NCBI GenBank assembly: GCA_027886175.1
Contig: JAJNNQ010000143.1
Location: forward strand, 373,501-437,500
DNA length: 64,000 bases
Direction: 5' to 3'
Source of the DNA: Phylloscopus collybita
Taxonomy: Eukaryota > Chordata > Aves > Passeriformes > Phylloscopidae
This document shows positions 37,480-47,100 of this stretch, one piece after another. Within the stretch, counting starts at the first letter, position 1, and each line of letters starts with the position of its first letter. The notes beneath the pieces are model-generated. The model saw only the letters and a list, made by a program, of their open reading frames with translations, did not search any database and was not told the origin of the DNA. Position numbers and translations under genes: made by a program.

Positions 37480-37755
37480 TCTGGGAGTAACTGGAGCCAT
37501 ACTGCGGGTGACTGGAACTACAACTGGAACTACACTGGGGACGGATGACATCATACTGGGATTAACTGGGTTCATACAAGGAATTAAACTCGGAGCAACA
37601 GAAACCACACTGGCAGCAGGTGGGCTCATGCTGGGGTAATACTGTGACCGTACTGGAACTGTCTGGGAACGTACTGCAGGTCACTGGAATAACCCCGGGA
37701 GTGTCCGGGATCACACACGCAGGGACTGGGAGGAACTGGGATTACACTGGGAGCC
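37480..37755. repeat. ACTGGGA/ACTGGAA-type degenerate tandem repeat
   Basis: Irregular recurrence of ACTGGGA, ACTGGAACT and TACTGGGAT-like motifs every 10-25 bases up to the TMUB1 promoter. Similar ACTGGG-rich simple sequence is common in bird genomes. Confidence 0.6.
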
Positions 37756-37992
37756 GGGCCGGGACTACACCTCCCGGCGTGCTCCGCGCGGCGGCCACAC
37801 CCCCGCTATGGCTCCTACAGCCAGGACTACATGTCCCATCGCCCCCCGCGCCCGGCCGGAAGCGGCGCGATGGCGGCCCGAGCCCGGCCCGGTGCGGCCG
37901 TGGCCCCGGCCCCGGTTCCCCGCGGCCCCGCGGGCTGAGGCCGCGCCCGCCCGGTACCCTCTCCCGGTGCGCCCCCCGGTGCTGCCACCGCC
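37756..37992 (+). promoter_or_regulatory. TMUB1: TMUB1 promoter / 5' UTR with ZNF143-like, ETS and YY1-like sites
   Basis: CpG island start. ACTACACCTCCCGGCGTGC at 37,764-37,782 is close to the ZNF143/SBS motif (ACTACAATTCCC...GC), and a second ACTACATGTCCCA lies at 37,826-37,838. An ETS site CCGGAAGCGG is at 37,856-37,865, immediately followed by GCGATGGCGGC (YY1-like). A short upstream frame starts at 37,870 and stops at 37,938, 54 bases before the main ATG. Transcription start inferred near 37,860. Confidence 0.6.
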
Positions 37993-39195
37993 ATGGCGCT
38001 CATCGAGGGCGTCGGCGACGAGGTGACGGTGCTGTTCGCGCTGCTGCTGGCGGCCGCCGTGCTGGGGCTCGCCTGGGCCTCCACGCGCGCCCCCGAGCCC
38101 GCGGCGCCGCCGGCTGAGGCGGCCCCGAGCACGGCCCCCGCCGAGCGCAAGGCCCCGGCCTCGGCCCCGGCCTCGGCAGAGGGAGCGGCGGCCTCCGATG
38201 AGGCGGCGGGGCTGCGGCACCGGAATCCTCCCGCGGCCGCCCCCGAGAGCCCCGCTGAGCCCACGCTGGTGCTGCGGCTCAAGTTCCTGAACGACACGGA
38301 GCGCCTGGCACGGGTGCGCCCCGGGGACACCGTCGGTGCTCTCAAGAGGTGAGGGGGGGCGGGCAGGGGCCACTTGTCCTGGCTCGGCCCCCGGGCGTCC
38401 CTCCCCTCCCCGCAGCTCCTGGGAGGGGACAGCGGTGTCCCGGGGCAGGTGGCTGTGCCCGGGTACCTGTGCCTGTCCCGTGGGACAGCCCGTGCTGGCA
38501 GGTGACCCTGGGCTGGCTGGTGGGCACACGCACGCTCAGCTGTGCGGGCAGGGCTGGGCGGGAGGGTCGTGCCGGGTGCTGGACAGAGGGGACTGTCCTG
38601 GCAGGTGACAGCTGGGGCACGCGCAGGCACGTGGGGTCAGGTGTGCACAGCAGGGTGGGCAACACTCATAGGATGTGGATGAAGGAACTGAGCCGGCAAG
38701 TGACACTGGGAGTGGCTGGTGGGGACACAGAGGCTCAGCCGTGCGGGCAGGGTGAGGGCTCAGGGTGGGCACAGTCACAGCAGGGGGGTCAGAGGGGCCT
38801 GTCCTGCCAGCACCGTCACCCCTGTCCCTGTCTCCTCCAGGACCTACTTTCCCGGGCAGGAGCAGCAGGTGCGGCTGATCTACCAGGGGCAGCTGCTGCG
38901 TGACGATGCCCAGAGCCTGGCAGGGCTGCACCTGAGCCACCTGAGCGTCCTGCACTGCCACCTGTCCCCGCCCAGCGCCGCCCCCGCCGCCCCCGGCAGC
39001 CCCGGCCCGCGCAGCCCCGCGCCCGCCGCGCTGGGCGTGGGCAGCCTGGCGCTGCCGCTCTTCGTGCTGCTGCTGGCCCTGCTCTGGTACCTGCAGCTGC
39101 AGCACCGCCACGTCTTCACCGCCACCGCCACCACCTGCCTGGCCGGCCTCACCCTGCTCGTCACCTTCGTGGCCTTCGCCATGTACCGTAGATAG
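37993..39195 (+). CDS. TMUB1: TMUB1, transmembrane and ubiquitin-like domain protein 1
   Basis: Two exons: 37,993-38,348 and 38,841-39,195, joined in phase (AG|G, Arg) through GTGAGG and CTCCTCCAG; 236 codons plus stop (TAG 39,193-39,195), close to the mammalian length of about 246. Residues 10-31 form a first membrane segment (VTVLFALLLAAAVLGLAW). An Ala/Pro-rich, low-complexity linker follows. The ubiquitin-like fold begins near residue 90 (TLVLRLKFLND) and continues over the splice to LHLSHLSVLHCHL. Two C-terminal membrane segments are VGSLALPLFVLLLALLWYL and CLAGLTLLVTFVAFAMY. The family protein sits in the ER membrane, is linked to ERAD through gp78, and can give a shuttling form. The start has GCCACCGCC before ATG. 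FASTK follows on the same strand, as in mammals. Confidence 0.95.
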
Positions 39196-39209
39196 CGCGG
39201 CCCGGACCG

Positions 39210-39855
39210 GCCCCTGGGACACGGGGGACCCAGAGCCACACCTGGGACACTGAGAGCCTGCCCAGCCCACCTGGGACACGGGGGAGCCAGAGCCACACCT
39301 GGGACACTGAGAGCCTGCCCAGCCCACCTGGGACACGGGGCACCTAGAGCCACACCTGGGACACTGAGAGCCTGCCCAGCCCACCTGGGACACGGGGGAG
39401 CCAGAGCCACACCTGGGACACTGAGAGCCTGCCCAGCCCACCTGGGACACGGGGGAGCCAGAGCCACACCTGGGACACTGAGAGCCTGCCCAGCCCACCT
39501 GGGACACGGGGGAGCCAGAGCCACACCTGGGACACTGAGAGCCTGCCCAGCCCACCTGGGACACGGGGCACCTAGAGCCACACCTGGGACACTGAGAGCC
39601 TGCCCAGCCCACCTGGGACACGGGGCACCTAGAGCCACACCTGGGACACTGAGAGCCTGCCCAGCCCACCTGGGACACGGGGGACCTAGAGCCACACCTG
39701 GGACACTGAGAGCCTGCCCAGCCCACCTGGGACACGGGGGAGCCAGAGCCACACCTGGGACACTGAGAGCCTGCCCAGCCCACCTGGGACACGGGGGAGC
39801 CAGAGCCACACCTGGGACACTGAGAGCCTGCCCAGCCCACCCGGGACACGGAGGG
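39210..39855. repeat. 57-bp minisatellite in the TMUB1 3' UTR, about 11 units
   Basis: Each unit joins two ACCTGGGACAC half-repeats: ACCTGGGACACTGAGAGCCT..., then ACCTGGGACACGGGG(GA/CA)(G/C)C.... Units are nearly identical over 600 bp, 57-bp periodic, starting about 15 bases after the TMUB1 stop. Since 57 is 19 codons and the unit is stop-free, minus-strand frames of 300-490 codons arise; these are artefacts. Confidence 0.95.
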
Positions 39856-40388
39856 CTCTGCATTCAGCCCACTCGACATATCGGAGGCGCATGGGGCTTG
39901 CCCACGGCACCTGCAGTGGGGGGCTGGGCCCCGGTCGGTGCCCCCCACGGGCCCAGGAGTCCCGAGCAGGCGCCCACCCACGCCCTGTCTGCACACAGGG
40001 ACTGCTGCAGGAGCGGGGGCTCAGCTACCTCGGGGGGTCCCGGTGCCCCCTGTCCCTGCCTGGAGCATTCCCCCAGCCACTCTGCGGGAGAAGCTCCTCG
40101 GGCTCGCTCCTGCCCGGGGAGGTGTCCGTGCCTGCAGAGCTTCTCCCCGTGGGAATACGTCCCGGTGCCTCCCGGGGTGCTGCTCCCGGGGTTCCCAGTG
40201 CCTGGGGAGGGACATGAGCCCTGGCGTGTCGAGGGTCCTGGTGCCGGCGGGGCGCGCCCTTGAGATCCCTGTGCCGGGGGAGGATTTGTGCTCCCCCGCG
40301 CTCCCGGTGTCGGGGGTGGCTGCACTCCCCACTGTCCCTGGGGTTCCGATGCTGTGTTGGGGGGGTCCCACCGCGCCCCGCCGTTCCG

Positions 40389-40394
40389 ATTAAA
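40389..40394 (+). terminator. TMUB1: TMUB1 poly(A) signal ATTAAA
   Basis: ATTAAA, the commonest variant signal, followed by GT-rich sequence (GGAAAGACTGTGCC). It lies about 280 bases before the inferred FASTK start site, which leaves little intergenic space. Confidence 0.5.
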
Positions 40395-40559
40395 GCGGAA
40401 AGACTGTGCCCGGCCGTGGCGTCCCGGCTGTGCTGCGCCGTGCCTGGGGCGGGGGGCACCGGGTGACCGCGGGAACGGGGGGGCGGGGCTGGGGGGCGGG
40501 GCCTGGCGCCTTCCGCCACGCGCTCCGCAGGGCCGTAGCGCGCCTGCGCCGGCGGCACC

Positions 40560-40770
40560 GCCTCACTTTGGCGGAGCTCTCGCTCATTGGCGGAGGGCGG
40601 CGGTGATTTGCATGCAGCGCGCGCCGGCCACGCCCCGGAAGTGCCGCCCGTGGGGCGGGGCCGCAGGAAGATGGCGGCGGGGCTGCGGTCCCGGGCCGTG
40701 TCCGTGTCCCGGCGGCGCTGAGCGGCGGCGGTGGCGGCGGGACCGAGCGGCCGCCAGCGCCATGTACGGC
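40560..40770 (+). promoter_or_regulatory. FASTK: FASTK promoter with octamer, CCAAT, ETS and YY1 sites
   Basis: Within a CpG island: E2F-like TTTGGCGG (40,567-40,574), inverted CCAAT (ATTGG 40,586-40,590), perfect octamer ATTTGCAT (40,606-40,613), ETS CCGGAAGTG (40,635-40,643), and AAGATGGCGG (40,668-40,677), the form of YY1 site that often sits at housekeeping start sites. Its ATG opens a 16-codon upstream frame (40,671-40,721). A 5' intron probably follows, since an acceptor CTGTCCCGCAG ends at 41,124; the donor is not resolved. Confidence 0.55.
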
Positions 40771-41169
40771 CGGGCTGGGCCGGGCCGGGCCGGATGGGGG
40801 GGGCAGGGAATCCCGCCGGGGGGGCCGGGGCGGGCCTGGTGCCGGTGGAGGTCGGAGTATGCCCGGGAGAGGGGCGGGTGCTGTGGGGCGGGGAACGCCG
40901 GGCAGGCCGGAGGTCCCGGTACCACGGGGCTGGGCGGGAGCTGGGCCCAGACTGGGCGGCGGGCCCGGTGCCGGGGAGTTGTGCGGGCGGGGGCGGGGAT
41001 CCCGGTGGGTGGGGAGAGCGCCCGCCGGGTCGGGGAGCGCCCGCGGCCGCCCGTGCCCCCCGCCGGCCCCGGCCGTGCCGCCGGGCCCTTCCCCCCGTCA
41101 CGGCCCCACCGGTCTGTCCCGCAGGGTCCTCCGGAGCCGCGGAGCCCCCCGCGCCGCGCCGCCCCCGCC

Positions 41170-44100
41170 ATGCTGTGCCCGCTGCTGTGCCCATGGCTCC
41201 GCGCTCTGACCCGGGCGGGCCCGCGGGGCCCGGCTGCCCGTGAGCGCCGCGGTGCCGCGATGTTCCCCGCCTGCTGCTGCGCCGGCAAGGCCAGGCCGCG
41301 GCTGCTGCTGCCCCTGGACCCCTACGGCCATGGGCTGCTGCCCGCCGTGCACCCGGACGGCGGCCGGGGCCGGGCCCACGGCAAGAGGAAGAGCTGGAAC
41401 TTCATCCACGAGAAGATGAGCTACGACACCTTCTTCACCATGAAGCGGCTGATCGAGCGCTCCCGCAGCGTGGGCGAGGTGCTGCGCTGGGTCACGCAGA
41501 ACCCGGGCAAGGTGTCGGCCAGCCACTACCCCATCGCGCTGCACAAGCTGGGGCAGCTCCTGCAGCAGCAGCCGGGGCCGCCCCTGGGGGCCGGGGACGG
41601 CCGCGGGCCCGCGGGGCAGGTGCTGGAGCAGCCCGAGTTCCACCTGCTCTGCCAGGCCATCGTCAGCGGCTGCGCCAAGTTCGACAACTTCAGCATCGTC
41701 AACTGCCTGTACGCGGCGGCGGCGCTGGGTGAGAGCCGGGGCTGGGGCAGGGCGGGAGCACGGCTGCGGCACGGCCAGGGCACGCCCTGGGGGCGTCTGG
41801 GGCTGATGGAGCCGTCACCGCTGGGGGCTCTGCTCAGCAGGGCTGGGGGGGCTCTGCTCAGCAGGGATGCTCTGCTCCTCCAGGGCAGGAGGGTCCTAGC
41901 TGAGCTGGAGGCCGATGCTGGGCAGCCCTGCCTGGCAGGATGTGTGTTAGCCACTCCTGGGCCATGTCGAGTTCCAGCTTGAGTTCCAAGCCCTGAGAAG
42001 CAGGAAACACCTGAGCATGGATGAGGGAGACTGGATTTGGCTGGACTCTTGCAGGGCACAAGCCCCAGGGGTGTTGCTATGTGGGAGAGAGAGTTTGAGG
42101 TGTTTGGGTTCCTGTGCAGCTTCCTTGGGGTGCATCTGAGCTGGGGAGGCTGCATCCTGAGAGGCTGTGTCCAGGGAAGGCTGCATCCCGGAGGCTCCTC
42201 CTCCTCTGGGGTGACCCTGCGAGTTCTCCTGCTGCGAGGAAGGGGATGGGGTCTACATCCAAAGAGGAGTGGACAGCAGGGGGATCTTCCCCTCTGCCCC
42301 GCTCACGGGAGGCCCTGCCTGCAGTCCTGCTTCCAGCAGCAGAAACAGTGGAGAGAGCCCAGAGGAGGCCATGCACATGCTCTGAGAGCTGGAGAGGGAC
42401 TTTGGATAAGGGCCTGGAGGGACAAGGACAAGGGGGAATGGTTTCCTGCTGCCAGAGGTCAGGGTTAGATGGGAAATTGGGAAGGAATTCTTCCCTGAGA
42501 GGGTTGGGAGGCGCTGGCACAAGTTGCTCAGAGAAGCTGTTACTGCCCCATCCCTTGAAGTGTCCAAGACCAGGCTGGACAGGGCTTGGAGGAACCTGCT
42601 CTAGTGGAAGGTGTCCCTGGCCGTGGCAGGAGGCTGTAACTGGATGATCCAACCCAAACAACTGCAGGATTGCACGATCTGGCGGGTGCCGGCCCTCCTG
42701 CCCGTGGCTCCCCCCCTCCTGCTCTGGTTCCCGGCGGGCCGGGGCCGGGGGAGCCGCCCGGCGGGGCTGACGCAGTAACTGGAGCCCCTGCCGGGCCGGG
42801 GGCCGGCTCTGCCCGCCCTCGGCGCCGGCTCTTTGTTGACACTGGGCCGGAGCTGCCGGCGCCGCTGCCCTCCTCGGGCTCCCCGTGCCGGGCCCCCCCA
42901 AGGCCGCTGTGCCCCCCACTTCCATCTGCCCCCTTGTCCCTCATTAACACAAACTCCAGCTTGCTTTTGAGGCCTTTGTACGGAACAAAGCGGCTGCTCA
43001 GAGCAATTGTGCACGATCCCCCTCCTGAGTTGTGATTAGCAGGAACCCGCAGTGACTTGCCCTGCGCTGCCCTGCGGCCTGTGCCCGCCCAAACCCCGGG
43101 CTGACCGGGAGCTCCAGGCCCCCCAAGGCTCTTTGCCTCTGCTGAGGAGATCCCTCCTGACAGCCAAGGCACTGAGCCTGTGCCCAGGCCTGGATAACCC
43201 GTCCTGAGCAGCAGGGAAGTGTTTCCCTGGGAGCCAGGTCGCACAAGCTAAAGCTGAGCTGGGAAACAGGAGAAGGTCAAAAAAGCCAAAGGATTAGTCC
43301 CTTCTGGAACAAACAGCGTTTGGTTTGGTCACGTGGGATGGCACAGTTGTTTTCCAACCACAACTTTTTAAATTAACTTTTTGAGATGAGTTTTTTGAGT
43401 GCCCAGATCCCCTGGAAGTTCTCCAGGCCAGGTTGGATAGGGCTTGGAGTAACCTGGTCCAGTGGAAGTGTCCCTGCCCATGGCAGAGGGCTGGAACTGG
43501 GTGGGATTTAAGGCTCCTTCCAACCCAAAACAGCCTGAGGTTTTGGGATTCTGTGAATTATTTGTCTTTGAGATGTTTGAGACTTAGGAAGTGAACCTTG
43601 CTACTGCAGGCGAGCTGCAGGGCTCCCATTCCAGTGGGATGGGTGGGAATGACCCCGCAGCTCCGTGCAGTGTTTTCCATGGTGCAGATGCTCTGACATT
43701 CTGCCGGTGCTTTGCCTTCCCTTTCCTTCCCCTTCTCATTGGTTTGGTCATTGATCCAGCACATCCATCCAGGCGTGGCAGTAGCCTCCTGGCCAAGCCC
43801 AGGATCTGAGCCGTGCCCAGGATCTGAGCTGTGCCCAGGATCTGAGCCGTGCTCAGGATCTGAGCTGTGCCCAGGATCTGAGCTGTGCCCAGGATCTGAG
43901 CTGTGCCCAGGACTTGAGCCCTGCTCAGGATCTGAGCTGTGCCCAGGATCTGAGCCGTGCCCAGGATCTGAGCTGTGCTCAGGATCTGAGCTGTGCCCAG
44001 GACCTGAGCCGTGCCCAGGATCTGAGCTGTGCCCAGGATCTGAGCCTCTGAGCCGTGCTCAGGATCTGAGCCTCTGAGCCGTGCTCAGGATCTGAGCCTC

Positions 44101-47100
44101 TGAGCTGTGCCCAGGATCTGAGCTGTGCTCAGGATCTGAGCTGTGCCCAGGATCTGAGCCGTGCCCAGGACGCGAGCCCCTGAGCTGTGCCCAGGACCTG
44201 AGCCGTGCCCAGGATCTGAGCTGTGCCCAGGATCTGAGCTTCTGAGCCGTGCCCAGGACCCAAGCCCCTGAGCCGTGCCCAGGACCTGAGCCGTGCCCAG
44301 GATCTGAGCTTCTGAGCCGTGCCCGTTCCCCCTGCAGGGCTGCCCGGGGAGTCCCCGCTGGTGCGGGTGCTGGAGGACGAGTCGCGCAGCCGCCTGGGCC
44401 GCTTCAACCAGAAGGACGTGTCGATGGTGTTCAGCAGCGTGATGCGGCTGCACCCCTCCAGCCCGCACCCGCTGGTCGAGTCCTGCCTCAGCAGCCTGGA
44501 GCGGCACCTGGAGAAGGAGCGGCACCCGCAGACGCTGTTCCTGCTGCTCTCCTACTACCGCCTGCGGGCGCAGGCCCTGCAGGGCCACGCCGCCTCCGAC
44601 CAGCAGCTCATCAACAACCGCAAGATCCTGCGCCTGGTGCGGCACACGCTGGGCCAGGTCAGCGCCATGAGGGAGCACGAGCTGGCGCTGCTGGACGAGA
44701 TGCTGGCCCTGTGTGCCCAGGAGGCCAACAACAAGGCCCTGGAGGCCATCTTCAGCTCCCAGCTCTTCTACGAGAACCGGCAGGAGCGCTTCATTCGCAG
44801 CATGGCAGGTGAGGGCTGCCCGGGGGGGCTCCAGCATCGCCGCCCGCGTTGGGGGCACGGGGCTCTGCTCAGGGAGGGCACACGGGGGCCTCTGGCCGGG
44901 TGGGGGGCAGCCTCGCAGACGCCTTCCCCGGCCCTGGGGATGTTTGGGTGGTGACAGCCTCAGCTGGGGCCGTGCTGAGCCCCAGAACTGGAGCAGAAGG
45001 AGCCCTGTGTCATGGTCACCCTTGTCACTGACAGCCCAGCCCAGCCCTTTGGCAGGCTGGGAGCCCCCCATTCCTCTGAGTACTGGGATGGACCAGGAGC
45101 CCCCCATTCCTTCAGGGACTGTTCTCCCACAGTGCCTCTGAGCTGGGCACAGTGGAGTTTTGGTGGGGTTTTGCAGAAGGCCCCACTTGTGCACATTCCA
45201 GCTGTGCTCCACCTGTGCCTTCTGGCTGTGCATGACAGGACTCTGCCTCAGCCCCTCCCCTGACCCATAGCTGAGGGTTTTTAGGAGCTGCCTGGCTTTT
45301 GAGGTTTTTGGAACTGGCGCTACTTTCTGGTCCTGTCATCCCGCCTGCCCGGGCTCTGGTGGCTGTAGAGGGCTTGGGCTGGGGACAGAGGTGGCCCCTG
45401 TGACGGCCTCCCCGCTGTGTTGGCTCGGCAGAGTGGCTGCCCCGGAAGGCAGAGAACCTCACCCCCTACACCATGGCCCTCATCGCCAAGTACGTGGCGC
45501 GGCACCGGCTGCGTGAGCCGCGGCTGCTCGACACCATCGCCAACTTCCTGCTGAAGCGCGGGGAGCAGCTCGACAGCAAGGTGAGCGCTCGCCTCACCTG
45601 GGGGGTCACCCCCTTCTGTGGGCACACCTGGGCGGAGGAGCCAGGGCCCTGCTCCATCGTGATGGGCCGTTCCAGGGGAGGCGGGGCCGTGACCCAGTCC
45701 CGGCGGGTCCTGAGCACCCGTCTCTTGGTGGCACTGGGCACATGGCCCCACCTTGCCCCTTGTCCCACCCCAGCCCCACACGCCTTTCTCGCTGCAGGTG
45801 ATCCAGAAGTTGGTGTTTCCCTTCAGCCGGATGAACTACCGGCCCTCCAACCACGGCGAGCTCTTCCCCAAGCTGGAGGCCATCTTGGAGCAGAAGGCCG
45901 GCAGCTCACCGCTGGCCACCGTCAACATCCTCATGTCCATGTTCCAGCTCAGCCACTTCCCCCAGACCGTCCTGCACCAGGTCTTCTCCCCAGGCTTCAT
46001 CACCAATGTCATGAGTACGTCAGGCCGGGCGCTGCGGGGTGGGGGTGGCTGGGTTTGGGGGTGCCGTGCCGTGGGCTCCAGCTGCCCTGCCGTGCCGTGC
46101 CGTGCCATGCCGTGCCGTGCCCGCAGGCAGCCCCTACGCGCTGATCGTGCGCCGGTACCTGTCGCTGCTGGACGCGGCGGTGGAGCTGGAGTTCCGCGAG
46201 TACAGCGGCCCCCGCCTGGACCCGCGCTACCGCGTCCTCATGTTCGAGCACGCCCTGACCGCCGACGAGGCCAACAGGAAGTACAGGTGAGGGAGGGGCA
46301 GGGGGCACCTCCCTGCTCTGCCTGGCGCTGGGGGACGGCGGCTCTGTCCCGCCTGGTGCCAGGATGAGGGCCCCCAGGGCAGCCCCAAAGCCCGTGGGGT
46401 AGCGCCCCAGGTCACAGAATCGTTCGGAATTGCGGAATTGTTTGGGTTGGGAAAGGCTCGGAGACCTCAGTGAGGAAGAGGTGATATTGATACAGGGAGA
46501 GCTGGTTTGGAAACGCCTCCAAGTCCAGCCAGAGCTGCCAGCAGTGCGGGGCAGAAGCTGGGGGCAGAGGCTGCCTCCCTGTCCGAGGCATTCTGGCAGT
46601 CAGTGCTCTCTGCTGCTCCAGCCTCACTACACCCCGAGCATTCTGGGGGATATCACCTGCTGGGAGCAGGACGTACAGGAGGTCAGGAGACAGGCAGACA
46701 GGTGAAGGCTTTCAGACTGACAATGAGGAGAGCAAACAATCAGACGATGAAGGTGCATCCTGCACATTGTCCCCAGCAGGATCTGGGCAGAGGAGGAGGA
46801 AGGGTGCTTGCGTGAAGGGACTGTACACATGGATGAAGATGTCATAACGATGCTGGGTGACTTAGCCCCTGAGTCCACCTGTCCCCCAGCACTGCTAAGG
46901 CCACCGCTGACCTTGTTCCCAAGTGCCACATCCACGTGGCTGTTGAATTCCCTCAGGGCTGGGGACTCTCCCCTGCCCTGGGCGGTGTTACCAGCGCTGG
47001 GCAGCCCTTTTGGGAGGTTTTTGGTGCCCTAATACTACAAGGAGATTTTCTGCAGAAGGAGCTGGAGCCCATCCCCTCTTGACTCCCAAGAGCAGAGCCC

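Larger units (their letters stand above)
39196..40410 (+). other. TMUB1: TMUB1 3' UTR (inferred)
   Basis: From the stop codon to just beyond an ATTAAA poly(A) signal at 40,389-40,394. It starts with a 57-bp minisatellite (listed separately), then unique GC-rich sequence. No other poly(A) hexamer was noticed between. Length of the real UTR not verified. Confidence 0.5.

Noticed and set aside
38536..39996. 486-codon minus-strand frame over the TMUB1 3' UTR
   Set aside because: Produced by the stop-free 57-bp repeat and by antisense of TMUB1 exon 2; no family resemblance.
40288..41169. Upstream extension of the FASTK frame by 294 codons
   Set aside because: In-frame openness through a CpG island; the YY1/ETS start region and the acceptor at 41,124 indicate 5' UTR, and the peptide is Arg/Gly/Pro low complexity.
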